Made by a program: the position numbers and the translations under genes. Source: Gaiellasilicea sp963707575 (GTDB lineage Bacteria > Actinomycetota > Thermoleophilia > Gaiellales > Gaiellaceae). Taken from it: DNA of 64,000 nt. Positions within the stretch are counted from its first letter, which is position 1, and every line of letters begins with the position of its first letter. Location: the NCBI GenBank assembly GCA_963707575.1, contig OY970171.1, positions 2,294,001 to 2,358,000 on the forward strand, written 5' to 3'. Below the pieces are notes generated by a model, which saw only the letters and a program-made list of their open reading frames with translations, did no database searches and was not told where the DNA came from. Of this stretch, positions 32,585 through 40,160 are shown piece after piece.

Positions 32585-32674
32585 GGAGGGGTGGCAGAGC
32601 GGTCGAATGCGGCGGTCTCGAAAACCGTTATTCGTCTTAACGGCGGATCGAGGGTTCAAATCCCTCCCCCTCCG
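32585..32674 (+). tRNA. tRNA-Ser (anticodon CGA)
   Basis: GGAGGGG pairs with CCCCTCC; CGGT-CTCGAAA-ACCG gives anticodon CGA; the variable arm is long and GGGTTCAAATC forms the T loop. It reads UCG, one of the two most used serine codons in this GC-rich genome. Confidence 0.95.
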
Positions 32675-32708
32675 CTTCTACAGGCCGGGAGTGGTGAGCC
32701 TCGGCCTT

Positions 32709-32912
32709 TCACGAGATCGTCTCTTTGATTCGCCGGACGGGGCCGCGAGCGGGCGGGTCGAGGCGGTTGGCGGCAAATCGGAGGGTGACCCCAAGCGCCC
32801 GGCGGACGGAAGACGGAGGACACAGGCGCGCGGTGGTGGCCTCGGCCAGGAGCTGCTCGCGGCGTTCGGCGGCGACGACGGCTAGGGAGTCGAAAGGAGC
32901 GCTACTGAGCAT
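32709..32912 (-). CDS. Small Arg/Glu-rich protein with strong own promoter
   Basis: The 67-residue protein reads MLSSAPFDSLAVVAAERREQ and continues as a helix-forming stretch rich in Glu, Arg and Ala, ending in a basic C-terminus. There are no membrane segments. AGGAGGAG lies three to ten bases before the ATG, and a near-consensus promoter with an inverted repeat lies just upstream, so this is very probably expressed. Similar small helical basic proteins are scattered in actinobacteria without known role. Confidence 0.6.
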   Translation of the reverse strand: MLSSAPFDSLAVVAAERREQLLAEATTARLCPPSSVRRALGVTLRFAANRLDPPARGPVRRIKETIS

Positions 32913-32941
32913 CGTCTCCTCCTCTGCTGTGTTTTGGTCTC

Positions 32942-32980
32942 CATGACTCTTACTGTACGACAGAGTTATGGTCGTGTCAA
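32942..32980 (-). promoter_or_regulatory. Strong promoter with overlapping inverted repeat
   Basis: On the minus strand TTGACA (32980-32975) and TACAGT (32957-32952) are separated by exactly 17 bases. An inverted repeat, CATAACTCT and AGAGTCATG with 11 bases between (32970-32942), covers the spacer and -10. It is well placed as a repressor operator for the 67-residue protein gene. Confidence 0.7.
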
Positions 32981-33307
32981 CCAAAACCTCGAGGCGCCGT
33001 GGCGCGCCGCTCCCCCGCATGCTCAGGTAACGCGGACGGGCGGGCCTAGAAAGACGGCGAGGCGGACGCGCTGCGTCTCTCGACGCTCGCAATCCGCCTC
33101 GCTGCAACCTGCTCCTCGCCGCCAAGGAGCCGCTGCCTTGTCTCGCGGAGTCTGCCGCAGCAGGCCTGCTTCACGCCATCACCCTTCCTGGGTTGACCGC
33201 GCCACTTCACTTGATCGAGGGATAGGGGCGCGGCGGAGCGAGGTCGATGATTGGGCAATCGACGTTGCGGGAGCCGCAGCCCTCAGTGTCGACACCGACG
33301 TCCGGCC
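32981..33307. other. Gene-free stretch with hairpins
   Basis: No frame here looks coding. At 33056-33101 GCGAGGCGGA pairs with TCCGCCTCGC over 10 bp around an inner GCGTC/GACGC hairpin, giving a nested structure. A further GTCGAT/ATCGAC pair lies near 33241-33261. It could be a structured leader, a small RNA or remnant terminators; orientation is undecided. Confidence 0.4.
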
Positions 33308-33334
33308 GCGCGGCGCGCCTTGAGCGCGCCGCGC
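33308..33334 (-). terminator. Terminator hairpin of the small zinc-ribbon gene
   Basis: GCGCGGCGCGC and GCGCGCCGCGC form a perfect 11-bp stem around a five-base loop, 19 bp after the stop of the leftward gene at 33353-33517. No T tract follows, as expected for this genome. Confidence 0.6.
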
Positions 33335-33352
33335 AGGCCGCGTCACTTCTCC

Positions 33353-33517
33353 TTAGTCGCCGAACTCGCGCTCTGCGCACTCGGCGCAGTAGATGAGCAG
33401 GCCGCTGTCGGGGCTCGGATACGCCTCCCAGCCCTTGGCCCGCGCGTCGCGCGTACCGCACTCGACGCACTCGAGGACGACGACGGTCACCTGATCGTGC
33501 TGAGACTCCGGCGGCAA
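33353..33517 (-). CDS. Small zinc-ribbon protein
   Basis: The protein contains ECVECGTRDARAKGWEAY and IYCAECAEREFGD: two CxxC pairs 30 residues apart, a one-zinc ribbon. From a TTG at 33517 with GGAG six bases upstream it has 54 residues; an inner GTG at 33490 would give 45. A strong hairpin follows the stop. Small proteins of this kind are common in actinobacteria and have no assigned role; binding of nucleic acid or protein by the ribbon is only a possibility. Confidence 0.65.
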   Translation of the reverse strand: MPPESQHDQVTVVVLECVECGTRDARAKGWEAYPSPDSGLLIYCAECAEREFGD

Positions 33518-33622
33518 CGGGAGCTCCTTGGTGGACGACGGAACTGCGGGAACCTCGCAGACCTGCCGCCAATCGGCAACCCTTGCTTGCGCAATTTGCG
33601 GACGATCCGTGTCGTGTCACCC

Positions 33623-34369
33623 CTAGAGACGTCCGGCCGCGATGATCCGGTCGAGGAACTGCCGCGTGCGAGCCTCGGTCGGGCTCGTGAAGATCTGCGC
33701 CGGCGGGCCCTGCTCGAGGATCACTCCGGCGTCGAGGAAGCACACGCGGCTCGCGATGTCGCGCGCGAAACTCATCTCGTGGGTGGCGATCAACATCGTC
33801 ATTCCGCCCTCGGCGAGCTCGCGGATCACGCTCAGCACCTCGGCGACGAGCTCGGGGTCGAGCGCGCTCGTCACCTCGTCCAGCAGCATCAGCTTCGGGC
33901 GCATCGCGAGCGCGCGCACGATCGCGACGCGCTGCTGCTGGCCGCCCGAGAGCCGGTCGGGGTATTCAAGGCGCCGGTCCGCGAGCCCGAAGCGGTCGAG
34001 CAGTTCCACGGCCTGTGCCTCGGCCTCCTGCCGCGAGAGCCCGAGCGCCTTCCGCGGCCCGAGTGTCACGTTCCGTAGCACCGTCATGTGCGGGAAGAGG
34101 TTGAACGCCTGGAAGACGATCCCGATCCGCTGTCGAACGGCGTTCTCGTCCACCCCCGGCGCCGTGATCTCCTCACCGCCGAGGACGATCCTGCCCTCGT
34201 CGATCGGCTCCAGGAGGTTCACGCACCGGAGCAGCGTCGACTTCCCGGAGCCCGAGGCGCCGATGAGGCACACCACCTCGTGCTCGGCGAGCGCGAGGTC
34301 GATGCCGTGCAGCACGCGCACCTCGCCGAACGACTTCGACACACCCTCCAGGCGCAGTTGCTCGCTCAC
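33623..34369 (-). CDS. Polar amino-acid ABC transporter ATPase (GlnQ-like)
   Basis: The 248-residue ATPase has Walker A GASGSGKST (residues 37-45), Q-loop FQAFNLFPHMTVL, signature LSGGQQQRVAI, Walker B LMLLDEVTSALDP and switch ATHEMSFARDIA. The whole pattern, including RCVNLLEPIDEG, is that of GlnQ/HisP-type importers for polar amino acids. It drives uptake through the permease encoded immediately upstream (ATGA overlap) with the lipoprotein encoded before that. No second permease is present, so the membrane part is probably a homodimer. Confidence 0.93.
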   Translation of the reverse strand: MSEQLRLEGVSKSFGEVRVLHGIDLALAEHEVVCLIGASGSGKSTLLRCVNLLEPIDEGRIVLGGEEITAPGVDENAVRQRIGIVFQAFNLFPHMTVLRNVTLGPRKALGLSRQEAEAQAVELLDRFGLADRRLEYPDRLSGGQQQRVAIVRALAMRPKLMLLDEVTSALDPELVAEVLSVIRELAEGGMTMLIATHEMSFARDIASRVCFLDAGVILEQGPPAQIFTSPTEARTRQFLDRIIAAGRL

Positions 34370-35232
34370 CGGCGCCGCCTCCGCTCGCGGGCGATCAGCC
34401 AGTCGGTGAAGCGCGTCAGGGGAATCGTGAGCGCCAGGAAGATCACCGCGGTCGCCACGTACGGCGTGTAGTTGAACGACCCCGCGACCTCGATCTGCGA
34501 CTGGCGGAAGGCCTCGACGACGCCGAGCAGCGCGACGAGCGCGGTGTCCTTCTGGAGACCGATGAAGTCGTTCAGGAGCGGCGGAATCACCCGCTTGATC
34601 GCCTGTGGGAGCACGACGTAGCGAAGCGCCTGCAGCCGGTTCAGTCCCAACGACCGCGCGGCCGCCTCCTGGCTCGGGTGCACCGACTCGATCCCTGCGC
34701 GGTAGACCTCGGCGACGTAGGCGGAGTAGACGAGCACGAGCGAGACCGTGGCCCAGAAGAACTGCGACGTCGGCACACCGGAGATCTGGAGCCCCGGGAC
34801 CCCGAAGCCGAGCAGGAAGATGAGCAGGATCGTCGGGATGCCGCGGAAGATGTCCGTGTACGCGGCGGAGAGGAACCGCAACGGGAAGAACACGGGGCCA
34901 GGGAGGCTGCGCAGCACTGCGAGGACGAGCCCCCAGACGAGGATGAAGACCTCGGCGAGCAGGAACAGCTTCACGTTCGTCCCGAACTGCTCCAGGATGT
35001 CCGGGAAGGACTCGCGGAACTCGGGCCCGTAGAAGAACGACTCCTTGACCTCGTCCCAGCCAGGCGAGCTCCGCACGACGAGCACGAGCCCCCCGAAGAC
35101 GACGAGCGTGCTCGCCGCTGCGATCGCGAGGCTGCGGCCGCCACCCGGGCCGCCGAGGATGCGTGAGCTTCGGCCGCTTATTCGAGCACTGCTTATTCGA
35201 GCACGGGCGCGCTGGTGTTCTCGGAGAGCCAC
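34366..35232 (-). CDS. Polar amino-acid ABC transporter permease
   Basis: The protein has one early membrane helix (SLAIAAASTLVVFGGLVLVV), a periplasmic-side loop, then a five-helix HisM/GlnP-type domain with FRGIPTILLIFLLGFGVP and the EAAARSLGLNRLQALRYVVL coupling motif that contacts the ATPase. The start is uncertain. No ATG exists before the first helix, and the first plausible start is GTG at 35232, giving 288 residues and a 40-bp overlap with the binding-protein gene across a 15-bp duplication. Arg-rich residues after that GTG suit a cytoplasmic N-terminus. Confidence 0.85.
   Translation of the reverse strand: MALREHQRARARISSARISGRSSRILGGPGGGRSLAIAAASTLVVFGGLVLVVRSSPGWDEVKESFFYGPEFRESFPDILEQFGTNVKLFLLAEVFILVWGLVLAVLRSLPGPVFFPLRFLSAAYTDIFRGIPTILLIFLLGFGVPGLQISGVPTSQFFWATVSLVLVYSAYVAEVYRAGIESVHPSQEAAARSLGLNRLQALRYVVLPQAIKRVIPPLLNDFIGLQKDTALVALLGVVEAFRQSQIEVAGSFNYTPYVATAVIFLALTIPLTRFTDWLIARERRRRR
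35176..35204. repeat. 15-bp tandem duplication at a gene junction
   Basis: The sequence GCTTATTCGAGCAC occurs at 35176-35189 and again at 35191-35204, period 15. It covers the last codons and stop of the binding-protein gene and duplicates GTGCTCGAATAA on the minus strand. Being a multiple of three, it keeps the permease frame open. Confidence 0.85.
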
Positions 35233-36104
35233 TGCTGCTGGATCTCCTCCAGCGTGCCGTCCTCCGTCAGCGTGGCGAGCGCCTCGTTGACGCAGTCGCG
35301 GAGGGGGTTGCCCTCCTCGAACAACATTCCGAAGTGCTCCTGCCCGCCGGTGGACGGGAACTGGCCCACCACGGTCCCGTTCTTGACCTCCTCGGCGCCG
35401 ACGAGGAAGAAGGCGGTCGGCAGGTCGACGACGATGCCGTCGATCTGGCTGCCGTTCAGCGCCGCGACGACGTCGTTCGACGTGTCGTAGACGCGCGGTT
35501 CGGCCTCGGGCTGAATGGTGTCGTTGATGTACGTGAGGCTCGTCGTGCCGACCTGCGCCCCCAGCTGGTACTCCGCCAGCTCCTCGACCGACGACGCCTC
35601 GGTGATCGGTGTGTCCTGGAGCGCGACGAGCGCCTGGTTCACCTCGTAGTACGAGTCGCTGAAGTCGACGGCGCGGTCGCGCTCGTCGGTGACGGAGATC
35701 TGGTTGATGTCGAGGTCGAAGTCCTTGTCGCCCGGGCGGAACGAGTTGTTGAACGGGACGACGACCCACTCGACCTCGTCCTCGGTGAAGCCGAGCTCCT
35801 CCGCGACCGCGTAGGCAACGGCGCTCTCGAAGCCCTCGCCGGTCGCGGGATCGTTGATCTCCCAGTCGGACCCCTCGGGCGAGCCACCCTCGAACCACGG
35901 CGGGAACGCCGGGTTGTCAGTGCCGATCGTGAGCGTCCCGTCGGAGATGAGCTCGAGGCTCTCCTTCGCGCAGTCAGAGGCCGCGTCGGTGGTGGTGGCG
36001 GCTGCGCTGGTCGTACCGGCAGCGTCCTCGTCGTCGTCCGAGCCGCAGCCGGCGGCGACAAGCGAAAGGGCGAGCACGAGCGCCAGGGTGATGAGCTTCC
36101 GCAT
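35193..36104 (-). CDS. Amino-acid ABC transporter substrate-binding lipoprotein
   Basis: The 303-residue protein has a lipoprotein signal peptide ending LVAAGC (Cys20), a Thr/Ala-rich spacer, then a family 3 solute-binding domain: LTIGTDNPAFPPWFEGG, EGFESAVAYAVAEELGF, FDLDINQISVTDERDRAVDF and DLPTAFFLVG. Proteins of this type bind polar amino acids outside the membrane and deliver them to HisM/GlnQ-type systems. GGAG precedes the ATG by five bases. It is the first gene of the three-gene transporter operon, starting 60 bp from the divergent polymerase gene. Confidence 0.92.
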   Translation of the reverse strand: MRKLITLALVLALSLVAAGCGSDDDEDAAGTTSAAATTTDAASDCAKESLELISDGTLTIGTDNPAFPPWFEGGSPEGSDWEINDPATGEGFESAVAYAVAEELGFTEDEVEWVVVPFNNSFRPGDKDFDLDINQISVTDERDRAVDFSDSYYEVNQALVALQDTPITEASSVEELAEYQLGAQVGTTSLTYINDTIQPEAEPRVYDTSNDVVAALNGSQIDGIVVDLPTAFFLVGAEEVKNGTVVGQFPSTGGQEHFGMLFEEGNPLRDCVNEALATLTEDGTLEEIQQQWLSENTSAPVLE

Positions 36105-36164
36105 GAGATCTCCGAGGTCGGGCGGGACGGGCTTCGAACCTACCACGCGGTACCGTTGCCGCAA

Positions 36165-37184
36165 ATGCCGTCGCCGTTCGTGGAGCTCGACGTGGGGAAG
36201 CGGGTCGTGAAGGTCACGAACCCGGACAAGGTGCTCTTTCCGGCGCGCGCCGAGACGAAGCTCGATCTCGTCCACTACTACCTCGCGGTCGGCGATGGGA
36301 TCGTGCGCGCACTGCGTGAGCGGCCGACTCAGCTTCGCCGCTTCCCCGACGGGGTCGAGGGCGAGATGATCTACCAGAAGCGCGTGCCCGAGAAGCGCCC
36401 GGACTGGATCGAGGTCGCGCGCGTCACGTTCCCCTCCGGCCGCCACGCCGACGAGCTCTGCGTCACCGAGCTCGCGCAGGTGGCCTGGGCGGCGAACCTC
36501 GCCGTGGTCGACTTCCATCCCTGGCCGTCGCGGCGCGCCGACGTCGACCGGCCCGACGAGCTGCGCATCGACATCGATCCGCAGCCGGGCACCGAGTTCG
36601 CCGACGCCAAGCGCGTCGCCGCCGTCGTGCGGGAGGTGCTGGCCGAGATGGGCTGGACGGGCTGGCCGAAGACGTCGGGCAACCGCGGGGTGCACGTCGC
36701 CTGCCGGATCGAGCCGCGCTGGGAGTTTCCGGTCGTCCGCCGCTGCGCGCTCGCCTTCGCCCGCGAGGTCGAGCGCCGGTCGCCGGAGTTGGTGACGACC
36801 GCCTGGTGGAAGGAGGAGCGCGGCGAGAAGGTGTTCATCGACTACAACCAGAACGCCCGCGACCGCACGATCGCCTCCGCCTACTCGGTGCGCGGCCGGC
36901 CTGACGCGACCGTCTCGGCGCCCGTCGGCTGGGATGAGCTGCCCGACGTGGAGACCGAGGACTTCACGCTGGCGACGATGCCCGAGCGGTTCGCGCGGCT
37001 CGGGGACGTCCAGGCCGGGATCGACGACGTCGTCTGCGACCTGGGCGTCCTGCTCGAGTGGGTGGAACGGGAGGAGGCGGCCGGCGAGGGCGAGGCGCCC
37101 TACCCGCCGAACTTCCCGAAGATGCCCGGCGAGCCAAAGCGCGTGCAGCCCTCGCGCGCACGCGCTGACAAGGAAACCGGCTAG
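36165..37184 (+). CDS. LigD-type polymerase domain protein (archaeo-eukaryotic primase fold)
   Basis: The 339-residue protein matches the stand-alone polymerase domain of LigD: KVTNPDKVLFPARAETKLDL at the start, then RRFPDGVEGEMIYQKR, the metal-binding RIDIDPQPG, KTSGNRGVHV and the late FIDYNQNARDRTIASAYSVR. In Ku-LigD end joining this domain adds nucleotides, often ribonucleotides, at DNA ends. No ligase or nuclease domain is fused. A separate ATP-dependent ligase is encoded 3 kb away, but no Ku gene is in the window. Its stop overlaps that of the convergent response regulator gene. Confidence 0.92.
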   Translation: MPSPFVELDVGKRVVKVTNPDKVLFPARAETKLDLVHYYLAVGDGIVRALRERPTQLRRFPDGVEGEMIYQKRVPEKRPDWIEVARVTFPSGRHADELCVTELAQVAWAANLAVVDFHPWPSRRADVDRPDELRIDIDPQPGTEFADAKRVAAVVREVLAEMGWTGWPKTSGNRGVHVACRIEPRWEFPVVRRCALAFAREVERRSPELVTTAWWKEERGEKVFIDYNQNARDRTIASAYSVRGRPDATVSAPVGWDELPDVETEDFTLATMPERFARLGDVQAGIDDVVCDLGVLLEWVEREEAAGEGEAPYPPNFPKMPGEPKRVQPSRARADKETG

Positions 37185-37816
37185 ATCAGCCGCCGCTCGG
37201 CGGCCCAACGCGTCAGCTCGTGGCGGCTCGAGAGCTGGAGCTTGCGCAGCACCGCGGAGACGTGCGTCTCGACCGTCTTGACGGAGAGATGCAACCGCGC
37301 GGCGATCTCCTTGTACCGGTAGCCGCGCGCGATCAGTTGCAGCACCTCGCGCTCGCGGGGCGTGAGCACGTCGAGCTCGGGGTCGACCGGGGGCGTGCCG
37401 GAGCGGAAGGCGTCGAGCACGAAGCCGGCCAGCCGCGGTGAGAAGACGGCGTCGCCGTCGGCGGTGCGCTGCACGGCGTCCACCAGGTCCGCGCCCGAGA
37501 TCGACTTGGTCACGTAGCCGCGAGCGCCGGCGCGGATGACGCCGATCACGTCCTCGGCCGCGTCCGAGACGGAAAGGGCGAGGAAGCGCACACCGGGCCG
37601 TTCGGGCGCGACCTGGGCGATCACCGCCTGGCCGCCGCCGTCGGGGAGGTGGACGTCGAGCAGGACGACGTCGGGGTCGAGCTCCCGGATCAGCGGCACC
37701 GCGTCGGCGACGGATGCGGCCTCGCCCACGATCTCCACCGCCTCGCCGAGCTCGGTGCGCACGCCGGCGCGGAACAGGTCGTGGTCGTCGACGAGCACGA
37801 TGCGCTTGCGGCTCAT
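37181..37816 (-). CDS. NarL/LuxR-type response regulator
   Basis: The 211-residue protein has a receiver domain (VLVDDHDLFRAGV; phosphorylatable Asp54 in VLLDVHLPDG; conserved Lys in GYVTKSIS) and a C-terminal LuxR HTH (LTPREREVLQLIARGYRYKE, VKTVETHVSAVLRKLQL). It overlaps the start-proximal stop of the PspC-type kinase by ATGA, so kinase and regulator are made together. The likely input is membrane or envelope stress sensed by the kinase; target promoters are not evident. Confidence 0.93.
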   Translation of the reverse strand: MSRKRIVLVDDHDLFRAGVRTELGEAVEIVGEAASVADAVPLIRELDPDVVLLDVHLPDGGGQAVIAQVAPERPGVRFLALSVSDAAEDVIGVIRAGARGYVTKSISGADLVDAVQRTADGDAVFSPRLAGFVLDAFRSGTPPVDPELDVLTPREREVLQLIARGYRYKEIAARLHLSVKTVETHVSAVLRKLQLSSRHELTRWAAERRLI

Positions 37817-38919
37817 GACCGCCTCCGAAGGCGAAGCTCCACCTCGGTACCCTCGTCCGACGAGTTCAGGACCGCGGAGCCGCCCGCCCGGGCCATCCGG
37901 CCGCGGATCGACTCGGCGATCCCGTGCGCGTCGGGCGGCAGCGCGTCCACGTCGAAGCCGTGGCCGCGGTCGCGGACGAAGACGGCGATCTCGTCCTCGC
38001 CGACGTCCACGAACGCCGACACCTGTTCGGCACCGGAGTGCCGCGCCGCATTCGCCATCGCCTCGCGCGCGGCCCGGACGAGCGCCTCGACGTCGTCGTC
38101 CATCTGCGCGTCGCCGGTGCGGACGAGCTCGACGGGGACGCCGTGCAGCTCCTCCACCTCGGCTGCGGCGGCGTCGATGGCGGCGGCCAGGCCGTCGCTC
38201 GCCGCCGTGGCCGGATCTGGATAGAGCCAGCTGCGCAGCTCGCGTTCCTGTCTCCGCGCCAGCGTGGCCACACGCTTCGGGTTGCCCGCCTCCCGCTGGA
38301 CGAGCGCGAGCGTCTGGAGGACGGAGTCGTGGACGCGCGCGGCCATCTCGGAGCGCTCCTCGGTGCGGATCCGGGCCGTGCGCTCAGCGTCCCGCTCCCC
38401 GGCGAGCCGCCACGCCCAGGGGCCGAGCACGAGCAGGAGGAGGATCGCGACCCCGCTCGGCTCGAGCAGCGCTCCGGCGCCGTCTCCGTCGGCGTTCTGG
38501 TCGACGAACGCGACCACGCCGACGGCCACGAGCGTCAGGCCGATCACCAGGCTGAGGCCTCCACGCCGTGTCAGGACGATGCCGGCGCCGCAGAGCGCCG
38601 CCGGCCAGACGAGCGAGTCTGCGAGCCCGAGGCCGCGGAGGGCTAGAGCGGCGGCCACGGCGAGTACGGCGTAGCCGAGCAGGCGCCGCCGCTGCGAGGG
38701 CGTGGCGCCGCCCTCGACGGGCAGCGCCAGCCACGCACCGATGTAGGCGACGATCCCGGCCCCGCCCGCGAACGCGAGCAGCGCGAACGCGAGCCGGACG
38801 AGGGTCGGGTCGACGCCGAGGCTCCTGGCGACACCGGCGCAGACACCTGCGACCGCGCGTCCGCGCTCCACCCGCACGAGGCGGGGGAACGCGGGGAGAC
38901 GATACGGGGTGCCCGTCAC
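37813..38919 (-). CDS. PspC-domain sensor histidine kinase
   Basis: The 368-residue membrane protein begins with a PspC domain (ERGRAVAGVCAGVARSLGVD, residues about 18-65), has about five further hydrophobic segments to residue 175, and ends with a HisKA_3 dimerisation helix (ARVHDSVLQTLALVQREAG with the phospho-acceptor His) and an ATPase domain (NAARHSGAEQVS; DRGHGFD). The domain order is that of actinobacterial PspC-type sensors related to LiaS. It phosphorylates the co-encoded NarL-type regulator and overlaps the upstream PspC/LiaF-like gene by four bases. Confidence 0.9.
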   Translation of the reverse strand: MTGTPYRLPAFPRLVRVERGRAVAGVCAGVARSLGVDPTLVRLAFALLAFAGGAGIVAYIGAWLALPVEGGATPSQRRRLLGYAVLAVAAALALRGLGLADSLVWPAALCGAGIVLTRRGGLSLVIGLTLVAVGVVAFVDQNADGDGAGALLEPSGVAILLLLVLGPWAWRLAGERDAERTARIRTEERSEMAARVHDSVLQTLALVQREAGNPKRVATLARRQERELRSWLYPDPATAASDGLAAAIDAAAAEVEELHGVPVELVRTGDAQMDDDVEALVRAAREAMANAARHSGAEQVSAFVDVGEDEIAVFVRDRGHGFDVDALPPDAHGIAESIRGRMARAGGSAVLNSSDEGTEVELRLRRRS

Positions 38920-40061
38920 CCGCGACGGACTTCCAGGTTGCCGGCGCCGACGTCTGCTTCGAGCTCGAGCACGGGCGAGTTCGGCTGCGCGCGCGGAGGG
39001 ACGAAGACGAGCCGCTCGTGCGCGCCCAGGCCGTCGTCCTCCTGCCCGAGGACGTCGACGCGGCCGGCGGCCGTGTGCGCGTCGATCACGAGTGTGGCGT
39101 CCTCGGGAACGGTGACGACCAGCTCACCGATCCCCAGCTTCGCCTCGACGTGGGTCGTCCCCGCAGGGAGCTCGGTGTCGGCCAGTTCGAGCGTGTAGTC
39201 GCCGATGCCGTGCTCGTACGAGCTTTCGAGCTCGCTCGCCGTCAGGGGCCGCTCGTTTCGGTCGCCGACGCCCGCCGTGAAGCTGACGGGTGAGCTCGCC
39301 GCGATGCCGAACGCCGCCAGCAGCACCAGGCCAAGGGGGATCAACCCGCCGAAGCGCCGTCCGGTCTGCGCGCCGAACGCGATCGCCGCTCCGACGATGA
39401 CGACGGCCGCAGCGAGCGCGACCGACACGTCCACGTCGTAGATGTCGAGGACGGCGAGCAGGCCGAAGACACCGGCCGCCGCGAGCAGTGCGCCGAAGAC
39501 GGGGGCGGTGACGGAGGGACGGCGCGGCTTCGGCGTGCTCGGTGGCGGGGTGTCGCCGACGGCGGGCGCGCTCTCGCCCACTGCAGGCGCGCTCTCGCCC
39601 ACTGCGGCCGCCGCCACCCGCTCGTCGCCGCGGGCGAGGTTCCACCACACGAGCGCTCCACCCGCGAGGATGGCTGCGAACCAGACGTTGCCGTTCCCCG
39701 GCCAGAAGTCGGCCTCGGTGAGGGTCAGCACGGCAGCGAGGCCGAGCAGGCCGACGCCGAGCAGGAGCCAGGGGCGGTCGCGGTGCACCCGCAGCGTCTC
39801 GACCGCGACCGATTCGTCCCGATCCTCGTCGGGCATCACGAGCCAGGCGGCGAGGTAGAGCAGGACGCCGGTGCCGCCCGCGAGCGCCAGGGCTGCGAAG
39901 GCGATCCTGTAGACGAGCGGGTTGACGTCGAAGTAGCGGCCGAGCCCGGCGCTGACGCCGCCGAGCCAGCGGCCGTCCCTTACCCGGACGAGTCGCCTGG
40001 GCGATGCGGCGTCGAGCGGTGGGGCTGGATCGGGGATGGTGGGATCGAGCGTCTCGGACAT
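38916..40061 (-). CDS. PspC/LiaF-like membrane stress protein
   Basis: The 381-residue protein has an N-terminal PspC domain (RDGRWLGGVSAGLGRYFDVN), six or so membrane helices, a Pro/Ala linker with a duplicated VGESAPA unit, and a C-terminal beta domain (GIGDYTLELADTELPAGTTH, IGELVVTVPEDATLVI) like the LiaF/YvqF C-terminus. In LiaFSR systems the F protein restrains the kinase until cell-envelope damage occurs; a similar role fits this first gene of a PspC/LiaF-kinase-regulator operon. AGGAGG precedes the ATG at 40061 by six bases, deciding against the ATG at 40088. Confidence 0.88.
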   Translation of the reverse strand: MSETLDPTIPDPAPPLDAASPRRLVRVRDGRWLGGVSAGLGRYFDVNPLVYRIAFAALALAGGTGVLLYLAAWLVMPDEDRDESVAVETLRVHRDRPWLLLGVGLLGLAAVLTLTEADFWPGNGNVWFAAILAGGALVWWNLARGDERVAAAAVGESAPAVGESAPAVGDTPPPSTPKPRRPSVTAPVFGALLAAAGVFGLLAVLDIYDVDVSVALAAAVVIVGAAIAFGAQTGRRFGGLIPLGLVLLAAFGIAASSPVSFTAGVGDRNERPLTASELESSYEHGIGDYTLELADTELPAGTTHVEAKLGIGELVVTVPEDATLVIDAHTAAGRVDVLGQEDDGLGAHERLVFVPPRAQPNSPVLELEADVGAGNLEVRRG

Positions 40062-40160
40062 GTGAGCCTCCTTGGAATGATCGCTCACACGATCGCGGCG
40101 GCCGGGCCGCTGCGGTATCGGGATTTCCCCTGAGCCGACCCCGGTCTTTCCCTGGCGCAG

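Noticed and set aside
33046..33258. 70-residue minus-strand frame
   Set aside because: No ribosome site, no family features, and it crosses the nested hairpin; treated as chance.
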